Positions 1 through 5,196 of a stretch of DNA of 5,445 nucleotides are shown here, in pieces; position 1 is the stretch's first letter, and every line of letters begins with the position of its first letter. The notes under the pieces were generated by a model that did not search any database, was not told the DNA's origin, and saw only the letters and a program-made list of their open reading frames with translations. The translations under genes were made by a program, and so were the position numbers. The stretch spans positions 1-5,445 of the forward strand of contig PMGM01000100.1 of NCBI GenBank assembly GCA_003158115.1, written 5' to 3'. The stretch is from Methanobacterium sp. (GTDB taxonomy: Archaea > Methanobacteriota > Methanobacteria > Methanobacteriales > Methanobacteriaceae).

Positions 1-699
1 GAATTAATTGATTTATGTCAGAAGCTCGGTCGAAAAATCGCCACAAAAAGAGTGCGAAGATATAAACAATCTAAAAAACAGAAACCTGATATTAGAAGAA
101 CTATTAGAAAGAATTTAAAACATGGTGGAACTCTTCTTGAACTTATTAAAAGTAAACCTAAGATAAAAAAACAGAATCATTTTTTCTTAAGCGATGTTAG
201 TGTTTCCTGTGATTGGATTAGTATTTGGTTTTTTTGCATGGTTTATGCTGCTCAAAACTCATTTAATCATGCTAGAGCATTTGAATTTGATAATAAAACC
301 GCTGAGGTAACATCAGCCCTCCAAGAGCTTAATCTAATTGATGCTTTCATTAAAGTTTTAGATATCAGAAAGCAGAATTCAATGATTAGAGGAAAATCTA
401 ATATGTATACAGCCTTTGAAGGATTTCTTAATCAAGTTAAGTTGAATAATAAATCATATGTTCTGATTTTAAGTGATTGCCGGGATTGGGCAGGACCAAA
501 ATATGATGGTGAACCATTAAGTGCAAATTTTATTAGACAAATGTGTAGAGCTGCTAAAAGAGTTTTAATATTGAATCCAGAACCTAAAAATAAATGGAAC
601 GTGGCTGATAGCCGTGTTTCAAGTTATGAAGATGCAGGTGCAGAAATATTTGAAGTCAGTGATTTAAAACAACTTGCTGACTTAATAAGCGAGATATAA
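1..699 (+). CDS. CoxE-like VWA domain protein, 5'-truncated by the window
   Basis: The reading frame is open from base 1, so the gene begins before the window; only the last 232 codons are seen. The GTG at 52 could initiate, but the open frame upstream reads naturally into it and CoxE proteins are longer, so I treat it as partial. A basic, Arg/Lys-rich stretch ending in KHGGT (about residues 18-45 of the visible part) precedes a von Willebrand A fold, as in the CoxE family. The MIDAS motif is D65-V-S-V-S69, followed by a GKSNMYTAF segment where most relatives have G-T-D-I-G (so Ser133-Asn134 replace Thr-Asp), and by LILSDCRDW with D159. Proteins of this family usually sit beside a MoxR-type AAA ATPase and act in metal-cofactor or complex assembly; any such partner would lie to the left. 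The exact substrate is unknown. The family call is firm, the role is inference. Confidence 0.85.
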   Translation, partial: ELIDLCQKLGRKIATKRVRRYKQSKKQKPDIRRTIRKNLKHGGTLLELIKSKPKIKKQNHFFLSDVSVSCDWISIWFFCMVYAAQNSFNHARAFEFDNKTAEVTSALQELNLIDAFIKVLDIRKQNSMIRGKSNMYTAFEGFLNQVKLNNKSYVLILSDCRDWAGPKYDGEPLSANFIRQMCRAAKRVLILNPEPKNKWNVADSRVSSYEDAGAEIFEVSDLKQLADLISEI

Positions 700-729
700 T
701 TGAACTATTTTGCTTGATCAGGAAAAATA

Positions 730-759
730 TGAGATATATTGTTTTTTTTTATAATCTCA
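730..759 (+). terminator. Oligo-T terminator with short stem after the VWA gene
   Basis: A run of nine T (742-750) lies about 43 nt after the VWA stop codon and is framed by a six-base inverted repeat (tgagat at 730-735, atctca at 754-759). Archaeal polymerase stops at oligo-T tracts, so this fits termination of the rightward gene before it meets the convergent DUF2115 gene. Confidence 0.55.
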
Positions 760-769
760 CAAAATATTT

Positions 770-1225
770 TTATTCGCATCGAGCAATGCAATATTTGCAT
801 AATGACAGTTCATCATTTATGAATACTTTTTTTCCAGTACAATAATAATAATCATCCTTTTCATATACCGTAGTTCCATTTGAAAATCTAATCCCTGGGG
901 GATGTAAAGGTTTTTTAGCAATGAAAACTAAATAAATTGATATTATTTTGATGAATTCTTTGAATTTTTCATCATCAGGAGCGTATAAACTAAAATAATT
1001 ATCTATTCTATGAATTAAATCCTTTAATTCTTCTTCATTGACTTCATCATCCACTTCTTCATAGGATGAATTCATTATCTCATTGAAACTCTCCAAATTA
1101 TATTTGGACACAATAGATTGTATAGACGTATCATTTTCATAGAAACAATCATTATCAGGCTTTACTTTGGATTTATACTGTTCCATACGTTTTTGGAGTT
1201 TTAAAAATAATTCTGAACTTTTCAT
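770..1225 (-). CDS. DUF2115 / UPF0305 family protein
   Basis: A 151-residue soluble protein of the DUF2115 (UPF0305) family, found mainly in methanogens and of unknown function. The first 100 residues are acidic and helical, with a stretch near 57-67 rich in Glu and Asp. The family signature is at the C-terminus: a KPLHPPG segment at residues 105-111 followed by RFSNG (family members usually have HPxGxxFPGG), then YYYC ending at C129, and LCKYC with C143 and C146, plus an additional C150 one residue before the end. The Cys/His set (H108, C129, C143, C146) suggests a bound metal or Fe-S cluster, which is inference. The ATG start has only a weak purine-rich site (AAAGAAAA) before it. A TATA-like element about 30-40 nt upstream, and an oligo-T stop for the previous gene, suggest that it is transcribed on its own. 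No signal peptide or membrane segment is seen. Confidence 0.75.
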   Translation of the reverse strand: MKSSELFLKLQKRMEQYKSKVKPDNDCFYENDTSIQSIVSKYNLESFNEIMNSSYEEVDDEVNEEELKDLIHRIDNYFSLYAPDDEKFKEFIKIISIYLVFIAKKPLHPPGIRFSNGTTVYEKDDYYYCTGKKVFINDELSLCKYCIARCE

Positions 1226-1253
1226 TTTTCTTTATCAAGTAAGATTGCTTACA

Positions 1254-1267
1254 TAATTTATAAAAAT
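1254..1267 (-). promoter_or_regulatory. Candidate TATA box for the DUF2115 gene
   Basis: Read leftward, the sequence is ATTTTTATAAATTA, a good match to an archaeal TATA box. It lies about 35 nt before the ATG at 1225, so transcription would start a few bases before the start codon. The region is AT-rich, so chance matches are easy. Confidence 0.4.
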
Positions 1268-1305
1268 ATTGTTTAGAATATAGAATTTTTACTTTAATCA
1301 GGATT

Positions 1306-1314
1306 AAAAAAAAA
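1306..1314 (-). terminator. Oligo-T terminator after the coiled-coil gene
   Basis: Nine consecutive A on the + strand give T9 on the leftward transcript, 10 nt after the stop codon of the gene ending at 1325. This is a typical archaeal intrinsic termination signal and separates that gene from the DUF2115 gene. Confidence 0.55.
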
Positions 1315-1324
1315 CTGAAATACT

Positions 1325-1657
1325 TTATTCATAATCTAAATCTTTTAATTCTTCTATCCAATCTTCTTTTAATTTTCTTAAACTCTTTTGGAGCTTTGCA
1401 ATTTCAGATGATAACTCATTATTCCTTTTCATATATTGATATAAATATTCTTCATCTTCTGTTTGCTGTTGATTTATATCTAATTCTTCAACTTCTTCAA
1501 ATTTTACATATCCAGTTATATGTCCTAATGCAAGATTATGTTGAAGTATATGATCCTCCACATGTCTAAGACTTTCAAAAGCTTTATTCTCTTCATATAA
1601 TTCAGCTAATCTTTGCTCATCTTCTAAAAAAATTTTAATTTGATCTTCCCAAAACAT
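1325..1657 (-). CDS. Unrecognised acidic coiled-coil protein
   Basis: I do not recognise this family. The predicted product has 110 residues, is very rich in Glu, Leu and Lys, and has no Cys, no signal peptide and no membrane segment. The N-terminal third (residues 2-40) looks helical and amphipathic; the last 40 residues, from about LYQYMKRNNELSSEIAKLQK onward, show heptad-like spacing of Leu, Ile and Met and should form a coiled coil. A longer version from a GTG at 1675 (six more residues) is possible, but that GTG overlaps the GGAGGGAT ribosome binding site, so I place the start at the ATG at 1657. The gene begins 68 nt after the cofH stop with no oligo-T on the coding strand between them, so read-through from cofH is plausible. 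An oligomeric adaptor or a small regulator are guesses only. Confidence 0.65.
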   Translation of the reverse strand: MFWEDQIKIFLEDEQRLAELYEENKAFESLRHVEDHILQHNLALGHITGYVKFEEVEELDINQQQTEDEEYLYQYMKRNNELSSEIAKLQKSLRKLKEDWIEELKDLDYE

Positions 1658-1665
1658 TGAAAATA

Positions 1666-1673
1666 ATCCCTCC
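1666..1673 (-). promoter_or_regulatory. Ribosome binding site that decides the start at 1657
   Basis: Read leftward this is GGAGGGAT, eight bases before the ATG at 1657. It overlaps the alternative GTG at 1675, which has no ribosome binding site of its own, so the shorter 110-residue product is favoured. Confidence 0.6.
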
Positions 1674-1725
1674 ACTAATAATCTTTATTACATTCGTTAA
1701 GATGATTTTTATTTTTTTGAAATAA

Positions 1726-2841
1726 TTATAATGATTTAATGTTTTTGTATAATGTATCCCTTTCTGCTGGAATCCTTCCCATATTCCTTATTACTCTTTG
1801 AAAGTTTTGTGGATTGGTTTGTACACCATGTTGAGCTCCTGCAGATTTAGATATATTCTCTTCTCCAAGTGTGCCACCAAGGTCGTTGGCACCTGCTGTT
1901 AAACATATCTGGGCAAATTTAAAACCAAGTTTAACCCATGAAACTTGGATATTCGGCAATAAATCCCCAAACATTAACCTTGAAACTGCATATACCTTAA
2001 GATCTTCTATACCCGTTGAACCAGGACTTGCTAATCCCTCACAATAGATGGGTGTATTTTGATGCATAAATGTTAACGGCACAAACTCTGTAAATCCACC
2101 TGTTTTTTCTTGTATACTTCTTAAAATATCAATATGTTCAACTCTATGTTTTAATTCTTCTATATGTCCATACATCATCGTGCATGTTGTTGGTATTCCT
2201 GTCTTATGAGCTGTTTCAACTATTTCAATCCATTTAGCAGTGTTCATCTTACTGGGACATAGAATCTTTCTGATATCATCGTTTAAAATTTCTGCAGCAT
2301 TTCCAGGTATGGAATCTAATCCTGCATCTTTTAGCATTTTAAGTTCTTCAGATAATGAAATATCCGATTTTTCAGCCCCGTATAATATCTCCATTGGAGA
2401 AAATGCATGAATATAAATATCCGGAAGTTCCGATCTCAACTTTAGAAGAATATCCTCATAGTAATAAGCATCGATATCGGGATGAAGTCCTCCCTGTATA
2501 CACACTTCCTTTGCACCATTATCCCAGGCTGTTTTAGCTCTTTTAACTATTTCTTCAGTACTCAAAAAATAAGATTCACTATTAGTTTCATCCCTTTTAA
2601 ATGCACAGAATCCACATGTACCCGTACATATATTGGTAAAATTAATATTCCAGTTCTTTATGTAAGTTACGTTGTCACCAACAATGTGTTCACGTCGAAT
2701 ATCAGCAATTATCAAAAGGGCTTGTAATTCCCTTCCAGTTGTTTTCATGAGTGTGAGTGCTTCTTTGTGTGATATTCTTTTATCTAAAGATTTCCCTAAA
2801 ATATCTTCTATATGAGTGTCAATGTTTAACTGCTCTAACAT
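1726..2841 (-). CDS. cofH: CofH, FO synthase subunit 2 (radical SAM)
   Basis: CofH is 5-amino-6-(D-ribitylamino)uracil--L-tyrosine 4-hydroxyphenyl transferase. With CofG it makes 7,8-didemethyl-8-hydroxy-5-deazariboflavin (FO), the chromophore of coenzyme F420, the hydride carrier of methanogenesis. The 371-residue protein has the usual length. The [4Fe-4S]/SAM motif CX3CX2C is at C72, C76 and C79 in [14 protein letters not shown], followed by family hallmarks: CIQGGLHPD (114-122), HAFSPMEI (145-152), [10 protein letters not shown] (176-185), [12 protein letters not shown] (253-264) and GANDLGGT (317-324). CofH is told from CofG by the [10 protein letters not shown] context and the GANDLGGT ending. 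The ATG start has a weak AGGAT site 10 nt upstream. The gene is divergent from the histone gene and may be co-transcribed with the coiled-coil gene downstream. No cofG lies in the window. Confidence 0.95.
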   Translation of the reverse strand: MLEQLNIDTHIEDILGKSLDKRISHKEALTLMKTTGRELQALLIIADIRREHIVGDNVTYIKNWNINFTNICTGTCGFCAFKRDETNSESYFLSTEEIVKRAKTAWDNGAKEVCIQGGLHPDIDAYYYEDILLKLRSELPDIYIHAFSPMEILYGAEKSDISLSEELKMLKDAGLDSIPGNAAEILNDDIRKILCPSKMNTAKWIEIVETAHKTGIPTTCTMMYGHIEELKHRVEHIDILRSIQEKTGGFTEFVPLTFMHQNTPIYCEGLASPGSTGIEDLKVYAVSRLMFGDLLPNIQVSWVKLGFKFAQICLTAGANDLGGTLGEENISKSAGAQHGVQTNPQNFQRVIRNMGRIPAERDTLYKNIKSL

Positions 2842-2878
2842 GGAATTTGATATCCTACTTAATACCCTTATAACTTTT

Positions 2879-2890
2879 GGTTATATAATG
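2879..2890 (-). promoter_or_regulatory. Candidate cofH TATA box
   Basis: Read leftward the sequence CATTATATAACC contains a good TATA element about 40-45 nt before the cofH ATG. Transcription would start near 2855, giving a leader of about 14 nt that just includes the AGGAT ribosome binding site. Confidence 0.45.
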
Positions 2891-2950
2891 ATCTCATCAT
2901 TTGGTTCATTATTGTATATGTGATGGCTAAAAATAAGAGTATAACCGATA

Positions 2951-2961
2951 AATTTAAATAT
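2951..2961 (+). promoter_or_regulatory. Candidate TATA box of the histone gene
   Basis: AATTTAAATAT lies about 35-44 nt before the ATG, with purine-containing ACCGATA just before it as a possible BRE. Transcription would start near 2978-2982, giving a short leader that begins immediately before the ribosome binding site. Spacing and strength fit a highly expressed histone gene. Confidence 0.55.
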
Positions 2962-2982
2962 TAATTATCCCTAGGTTAAATA

Positions 2983-2990
2983 GGAGGTGA
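2983..2990 (+). promoter_or_regulatory. Strong ribosome binding site of the histone gene
   Basis: GGAGGTGA is a full match to the archaeal anti-Shine-Dalgarno sequence and sits 4 nt before the ATG at 2995. It is the best translation signal in the window, consistent with an abundant chromatin protein. Confidence 0.85.
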
Positions 2991-2994
2991 AATT

Positions 2995-3201
2995 ATGGCC
3001 GAATTACCAATTGCTCCAGTTGGAAGGATCATAAAAAACGCTGGTGCTCAAAGAATTAGTGATGATGCAAAAGAAGCTTTAGCAAAATCACTCGAAGAAA
3101 AAGGTGAAGAAATCGCTAAAAAAGCTGTAGAGCTTGCAAAACACGCTGGAAGAAAAACTGTCAAAGCAGATGACATTGACATGGCTGTTAAAACAGCCTA
3201 A
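2995..3201 (+). CDS. Archaeal histone, HMf family
   Basis: A 68-residue archaeal histone consisting only of the histone fold, which dimerises and polymerises on DNA to wrap and compact the chromosome. It starts with the typical [13 protein letters not shown] (helix 1), then AGAQRIS (loop 1), a long helix 2 from about residue 22 to 50, and [14 protein letters not shown] (loop 2 and helix 3). DNA-contacting residues known from HMfB are present: R11, R20, K54 and T55. The dimer-dimer interface residues L47, H50 and D60 are also kept, so stacking into extended hypernucleosome-like polymers is possible. There is no tail; the protein ends at VKTA, shorter than the RRFKK-type end of HMfB. It has its own promoter, a full ribosome binding site and an oligo-T end, so it is a monocistronic gene. 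Several paralogues are usual in such genomes, so I give no specific symbol. Confidence 0.97.
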   Translation: MAELPIAPVGRIIKNAGAQRISDDAKEALAKSLEEKGEEIAKKAVELAKHAGRKTVKADDIDMAVKTA

Positions 3202-3220
3202 TTTTCTTCTTTTTTTATTT
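3202..3220 (+). terminator. T-rich terminator of the histone gene
   Basis: Directly after the stop codon comes TTTTCTTCTTTTTTTATTT, a pyrimidine tract with a run of seven T. This is the common form of archaeal termination after short, highly expressed genes. Confidence 0.65.
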
Positions 3221-3339
3221 GTTCTAAATTTTAAATTATAAATATAGAAATATAAATAATTACAAATCTATTTTAATTACTAATATTTAATCAATATTAA
3301 TTATCTTATCAAAGTCATATCTAATGTTTTTATGATATT

Positions 3340-3422
3340 ATTTTGAATTTAACTGGTTTATAATTGAATTATATCTGATTTATCGTCTAAATTCAAAATT
3401 CTTCCAGAATTTCTATCAGATA
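3340..3422. repeat. Nested inverted repeats upstream of rubrerythrin
   Basis: The 295-bp spacer between histone and rubrerythrin contains no plausible gene. It holds three inverted repeats: a perfect 12-bp pair (3340-3351 with 3388-3399, loop 36 nt), a perfect 7-bp pair around a 3-nt spacer (aaattct TCC agaattt, 3396-3412), and an 8-bp pair (3372-3379 with 3415-3422). The arms interleave, so they cannot all form at once in one RNA. The 17-bp element is operator-like and ends about 17 nt before the candidate TATA box. The AT-rich composition makes some of this expected by chance. Confidence 0.45.
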
Positions 3423-3428
3423 CAAAAC

Positions 3429-3439
3429 AATTTTAATAG
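3429..3439 (+). promoter_or_regulatory. Candidate TATA box of the rubrerythrin gene
   Basis: CAATTTTAATA lies about 60 nt before the ATG and would give a start near 3458 with a leader of about 40 nt. A second AT-rich block at 3470-3484 is too close to the start codon to be the TATA box of an mRNA that keeps the ribosome binding site. Confidence 0.35.
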
Positions 3440-3485
3440 AGTAGTTACCAATTAAGTGTACTGGTATTATTTTAATAAATATAAA

Positions 3486-3490
3486 GAGGT
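3486..3490 (+). promoter_or_regulatory. Ribosome binding site of the rubrerythrin gene
   Basis: GAGGT lies 6 nt before the ATG at 3497 and supports this start. Confidence 0.7.
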
Positions 3491-3496
3491 AGAAAT

Positions 3497-3988
3497 ATGA
3501 GCTCAAAAGAAAATTTAATGGAAGCATTTGCAGGGGAATCACAAGCCAACAGGAAATATTTGGCTTTTGCTAAGAAAGCTGATCAAGAAGGTTTTAAACA
3601 GGTTGCAAAATTGTTCAGAGCAGCAGCAGCAGCAGAAACAGTCCACGCTCACAACCACCTTGAAATAGCTGGAGGAATAGACGAAACTAAAGAAAACCTT
3701 CAAGCAGCCATAGCAGGTGAAACAGAAGAGTTTACAGATATGTATCCTAACTTTATTGCCGAAGCAAAGGCTGAAAAAAATAATACAGCACTCTGGACCT
3801 TTGATGTAGCAAATAAGGTTGAAAAAATCCACGCAACCCTTTATAAACAGGCACTTGAGAAGCTTGGAGATAATTCTGAAGTCGATTATTATGTATGTGC
3901 ACTCTGTGGTAACACTGTTGAAGATGGAGCTCCTGAAAAATGCCCTATCTGTGGTGCATCAAATTCAGAATTCATGAAAATTGATTAA
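3497..3988 (+). CDS. Rubrerythrin
   Basis: Rubrerythrin is a cytoplasmic non-haem di-iron peroxidase that reduces hydrogen peroxide with electrons passed through a rubredoxin-like domain; it protects strict anaerobes from oxidative damage. The 163-residue protein has a four-helix ferritin-like domain (residues 1-125) with the expected iron ligands: E14 in AGESQAN, E47 and H50 in AETVHAH, E75 and E78 in AGETEEF, and E109 and H112 in KVEKIHA. The C-terminal domain has two CX2C knuckles, C134/C137 in YVCALCG and C149/C152 in KCPICG, binding one iron. All key residues are intact, so it should be active. Residues 42-46 are five Ala encoded by five GCA codons in a row. It is a single-gene unit with its own ribosome binding site and a strong terminator. 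No symbol is given because several rubrerythrin types exist in methanogens. Confidence 0.95.
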   Translation: MSSKENLMEAFAGESQANRKYLAFAKKADQEGFKQVAKLFRAAAAAETVHAHNHLEIAGGIDETKENLQAAIAGETEEFTDMYPNFIAEAKAEKNNTALWTFDVANKVEKIHATLYKQALEKLGDNSEVDYYVCALCGNTVEDGAPEKCPICGASNSEFMKID

Positions 3989-4020
3989 AAAATATTTTTT
4001 TTTATCAATTACATTTTTTT
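3979..4020 (+). terminator. Hairpin and oligo-T terminator of rubrerythrin
   Basis: A seven-base inverted repeat (aattgat 3979-3985, atcaatt 4004-4010) flanks a run of six A and a run of nine T that can also pair. A second run of seven T follows at 4014-4020. The stem overlaps the stop codon region. This is the clearest terminator in the window. Confidence 0.7.
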
Positions 4021-4033
4021 ATTTCATAATCCT

Positions 4034-4043
4034 AAAAAAAAAA
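4034..4043 (-). terminator. Opposing oligo-T end for leftward transcription
   Basis: Ten consecutive A on the + strand give T10 on the leftward transcript. It is about 200 nt past the stop of the mini-GerW gene, with no comparable T run earlier. Together with the rubrerythrin terminator it forms a back-to-back stop between convergent units. Confidence 0.4.
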
Positions 4044-4066
4044 TTAAGAAATTCCTATTTTCAAAA

Positions 4067-4237
4067 ATCTTTCCAACTACCATGGATATTTAATTCATTT
4101 ATAAACTGGCTTGATACCATTAAACATAAACACATTAGATATCGATAAATAATCCTCAGGAATCAATTTAATATTTCTTGTTTGGTTGTAAGATAAAAAT
4201 TATTAATGGTTCTATCCTTCCACTGACCATGGATTTT
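4067..4237. repeat. Imperfect direct repeat of about 25 bp, 147 bp apart
   Basis: Copy 1 is at 4067-4091 and copy 2 at 4214-4237. They share 20 of 25 positions with one single-base gap, around a common core ACCATGGAT. Copy 1 begins with the 12-mer atctttccaact, which occurs again inside the neighbouring mini-GerW gene at 4435-4446. A second 12-mer, ttaatggttcta, occurs at 4203-4214 and inside that gene at 4319-4330. Confidence 0.5.
4095..4230 (-). pseudogene. Possible decayed copy of the mini-GerW gene
   Basis: Read leftward from an ATG at 4230, the frame gives MVSGRIEPLIIFILQPNKKY and then a stop at 4168-4170. In the next frame, reached by skipping one base near 4173, reading continues as IKLIPEDYLSISNVFMF and ends at a stop at 4095-4097. 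The first part aligns without gaps to residues 38-56 of the adjacent mini-GerW protein (AESISPIALVVVEPLKKYI), sharing I, P, P, K, K, Y and I if the frame is joined, with mostly conservative changes elsewhere. This suggests a duplicated C-terminal half that has lost its N-terminus and frame. The match is short and made by eye, and there is no ribosome binding site, so confidence is low. It could instead be ordinary spacer. Confidence 0.28.
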
Positions 4238-4244
4238 AGATGTT

Positions 4245-4475
4245 CTATGTAAAATCAAACAGATCGATGATCTCAGCAGAATCTACTTCCTCGTCAGTCA
4301 GTGGCAATATATATTTTTTTAATGGTTCTACAACAACTAATGCTATTGGAGAAATAGATTCAGCAAACGATGTTTCCATTTCAACTGTTGAAATTTCAAT
4401 AATCGGATAAAAGGTTCTTTCACCGATCTGAAACATCTTTCCAACTTCCTTTACCTTTTTTGTTCTTGGAGTCAT
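4245..4475 (-). CDS. Small GerW (YtfJ)-like core-domain protein
   Basis: A 76-residue protein that I do not know as a named family but that follows the GerW pattern. The segment EVGKMFQIGERTFYPIIEIS (residues 10-29) matches the GerW beginning, where a VG(K/D)P-like turn leads to a strand ending in PxxxxS. The segment SISPIALVVVEPLKKYILPL (40-59) matches the later strand pair of GerW, SITPIAFLxV..GVKxLxL. The glycine-rich insert that normally lies between them is reduced to about ten residues, and the C-terminal helix is replaced by an acidic DEEVDSAEIIDLFDF end. It has no signal peptide, no membrane segment and no Cys. There is no ribosome binding site at the ATG; a TATA box sits about 29 nt upstream, so a leaderless mRNA is likely. 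It lies 89 nt after the DUF2953 gene on the same strand. The GerW relationship is my inference; that the gene is real is fairly sure. Confidence 0.7.
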   Translation of the reverse strand: MTPRTKKVKEVGKMFQIGERTFYPIIEISTVEMETSFAESISPIALVVVEPLKKYILPLTDEEVDSAEIIDLFDFT

Positions 4476-4499
4476 ACTATTGCCGATACTGTTTTATTA

Positions 4500-4509
4500 C
4501 TATAAAATG
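4500..4509 (-). promoter_or_regulatory. TATA box implying a leaderless mRNA for the mini-GerW gene
   Basis: Read leftward the sequence CATTTTATAG has its TATA centre about 29 nt before the ATG at 4475, so transcription should begin at or just before the start codon. This agrees with the absence of a Shine-Dalgarno sequence there. Confidence 0.5.
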
Positions 4510-4564
4510 TCAGGAATAACTTACAAATAACTGATATGATATTTCGGGGTTATTAATTATTTTT

Positions 4565-5164
4565 TTAGGCTCTAAACTCGTTTATTAAACTTCTTACAGG
4601 CTTTTTAGTGATGGCCTTTAACCCTTCTACAGCTATCCAAAAGAGTCTGATTTTAACTTTGAATTCTAAATTTCCCTCAAATGTTGATTTCATAAATACT
4701 GGATTCATATGAATTGAGACCTTTGGAATTAAATTAACAGTCGGAAGTAAAGACCAGAAAAAACCAGCCATTTGTGCCGTATCTACTGGACTGTCCATTC
4801 CTAAAGCAAGGTTCAACTTTAATTTTTCTATTGTGATGGATCTGAGAAATGCATAGAAGATGTTCTCAAAATAGGGCATTGATTCTAAAAAAAGGTTAAA
4901 AATTTTTATAATCCTGTTAAGAGTCCATTCTGCCTTAGCCTTCTTCTCAACTTCCTTTTTCTCTTCCTTCTCTTCTTCCTTTGCAGGTATTTCCCTTTGA
5001 AGAATCCTTATCCTGAGCCAAGTTACTTTGAAGTATACATTATAATCTAAACCCTTATTATCCAAGTTTAGAGTTATGTGAAATGGGATCAACATAATAC
5101 TTGCTATTAATATTACTAATAATATTATTATAACAAGTATTATGAAAAATAGAAGGTTGATCAA
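4565..5164 (-). CDS. DUF2953 membrane-anchored protein (YtfI-like)
   Basis: A 199-residue protein of the DUF2953 family, whose Bacillus member YtfI is encoded next to the GerW protein YtfJ. Residues 3-27 are a strongly hydrophobic membrane segment without a cleavage site, followed by an amphipathic strand region (28-58), a K/E-rich linker (61-79) and the conserved core with LGMDSPVDTAQMAGFFWSLLP (121-141). The last part, HMNPVF to KIRLFW, matches the usual DUF2953 ending, in which strands alternate with basic residues. The function is unknown; a membrane-bound partner of GerW is the likely role by gene context. The predicted start is TTG, supported by GGAG 7 nt upstream; the only nearby ATG (5177) is in another frame, and the next in-frame ATG falls inside the membrane segment. 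It starts 32 nt after the gerW-like stop, so the two form an operon. Confidence 0.85.
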   Translation of the reverse strand: MINLLFFIILVIIILLVILIASIMLIPFHITLNLDNKGLDYNVYFKVTWLRIRILQREIPAKEEEKEEKKEVEKKAKAEWTLNRIIKIFNLFLESMPYFENIFYAFLRSITIEKLKLNLALGMDSPVDTAQMAGFFWSLLPTVNLIPKVSIHMNPVFMKSTFEGNLEFKVKIRLFWIAVEGLKAITKKPVRSLINEFRA

Positions 5165-5171
5165 TGTTGTT

Positions 5172-5175
5172 CTCC
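5172..5175 (-). promoter_or_regulatory. Ribosome binding site for the TTG start of the DUF2953 gene
   Basis: Read leftward this is GGAG, 7 nt before TTG at 5164. It overlaps an out-of-frame ATG at 5177. It is the main reason for choosing the TTG, because an in-frame stop lies six codons upstream of it and no ATG or GTG comes in between. Confidence 0.55.
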
Positions 5176-5196
5176 ATAATTATATTTATTAGTTAT

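Noticed and set aside
1658..1675. GTG start for the coiled-coil gene, adding six residues
   Set aside because: The GTG overlaps the GGAGGGAT site that serves the ATG at 1657 and has no ribosome binding site of its own.
2355..2727. Two open frames on the + strand inside cofH
   Set aside because: They lie antisense to a complete, well conserved cofH gene, lack ribosome binding sites and resemble no protein family.
3221..3339. Possible small RNA or hidden gene in the AT-rich spacer after the histone gene
   Set aside because: No frame of reasonable length, no GC-rich structured block and no clear promoter; only AT-rich spacer is visible.
3470..3484. AT-rich block as TATA box of rubrerythrin
   Set aside because: It lies only about 20 nt before the ATG; a transcript from it would start inside the gene and lack the GAGGT site.
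3539..3832. Leftward open frame inside rubrerythrin, with a Cys-rich run
   Set aside because: The poly-Cys stretch is only the antisense reading of the GCA repeat; the + strand gene has all rubrerythrin ligands.
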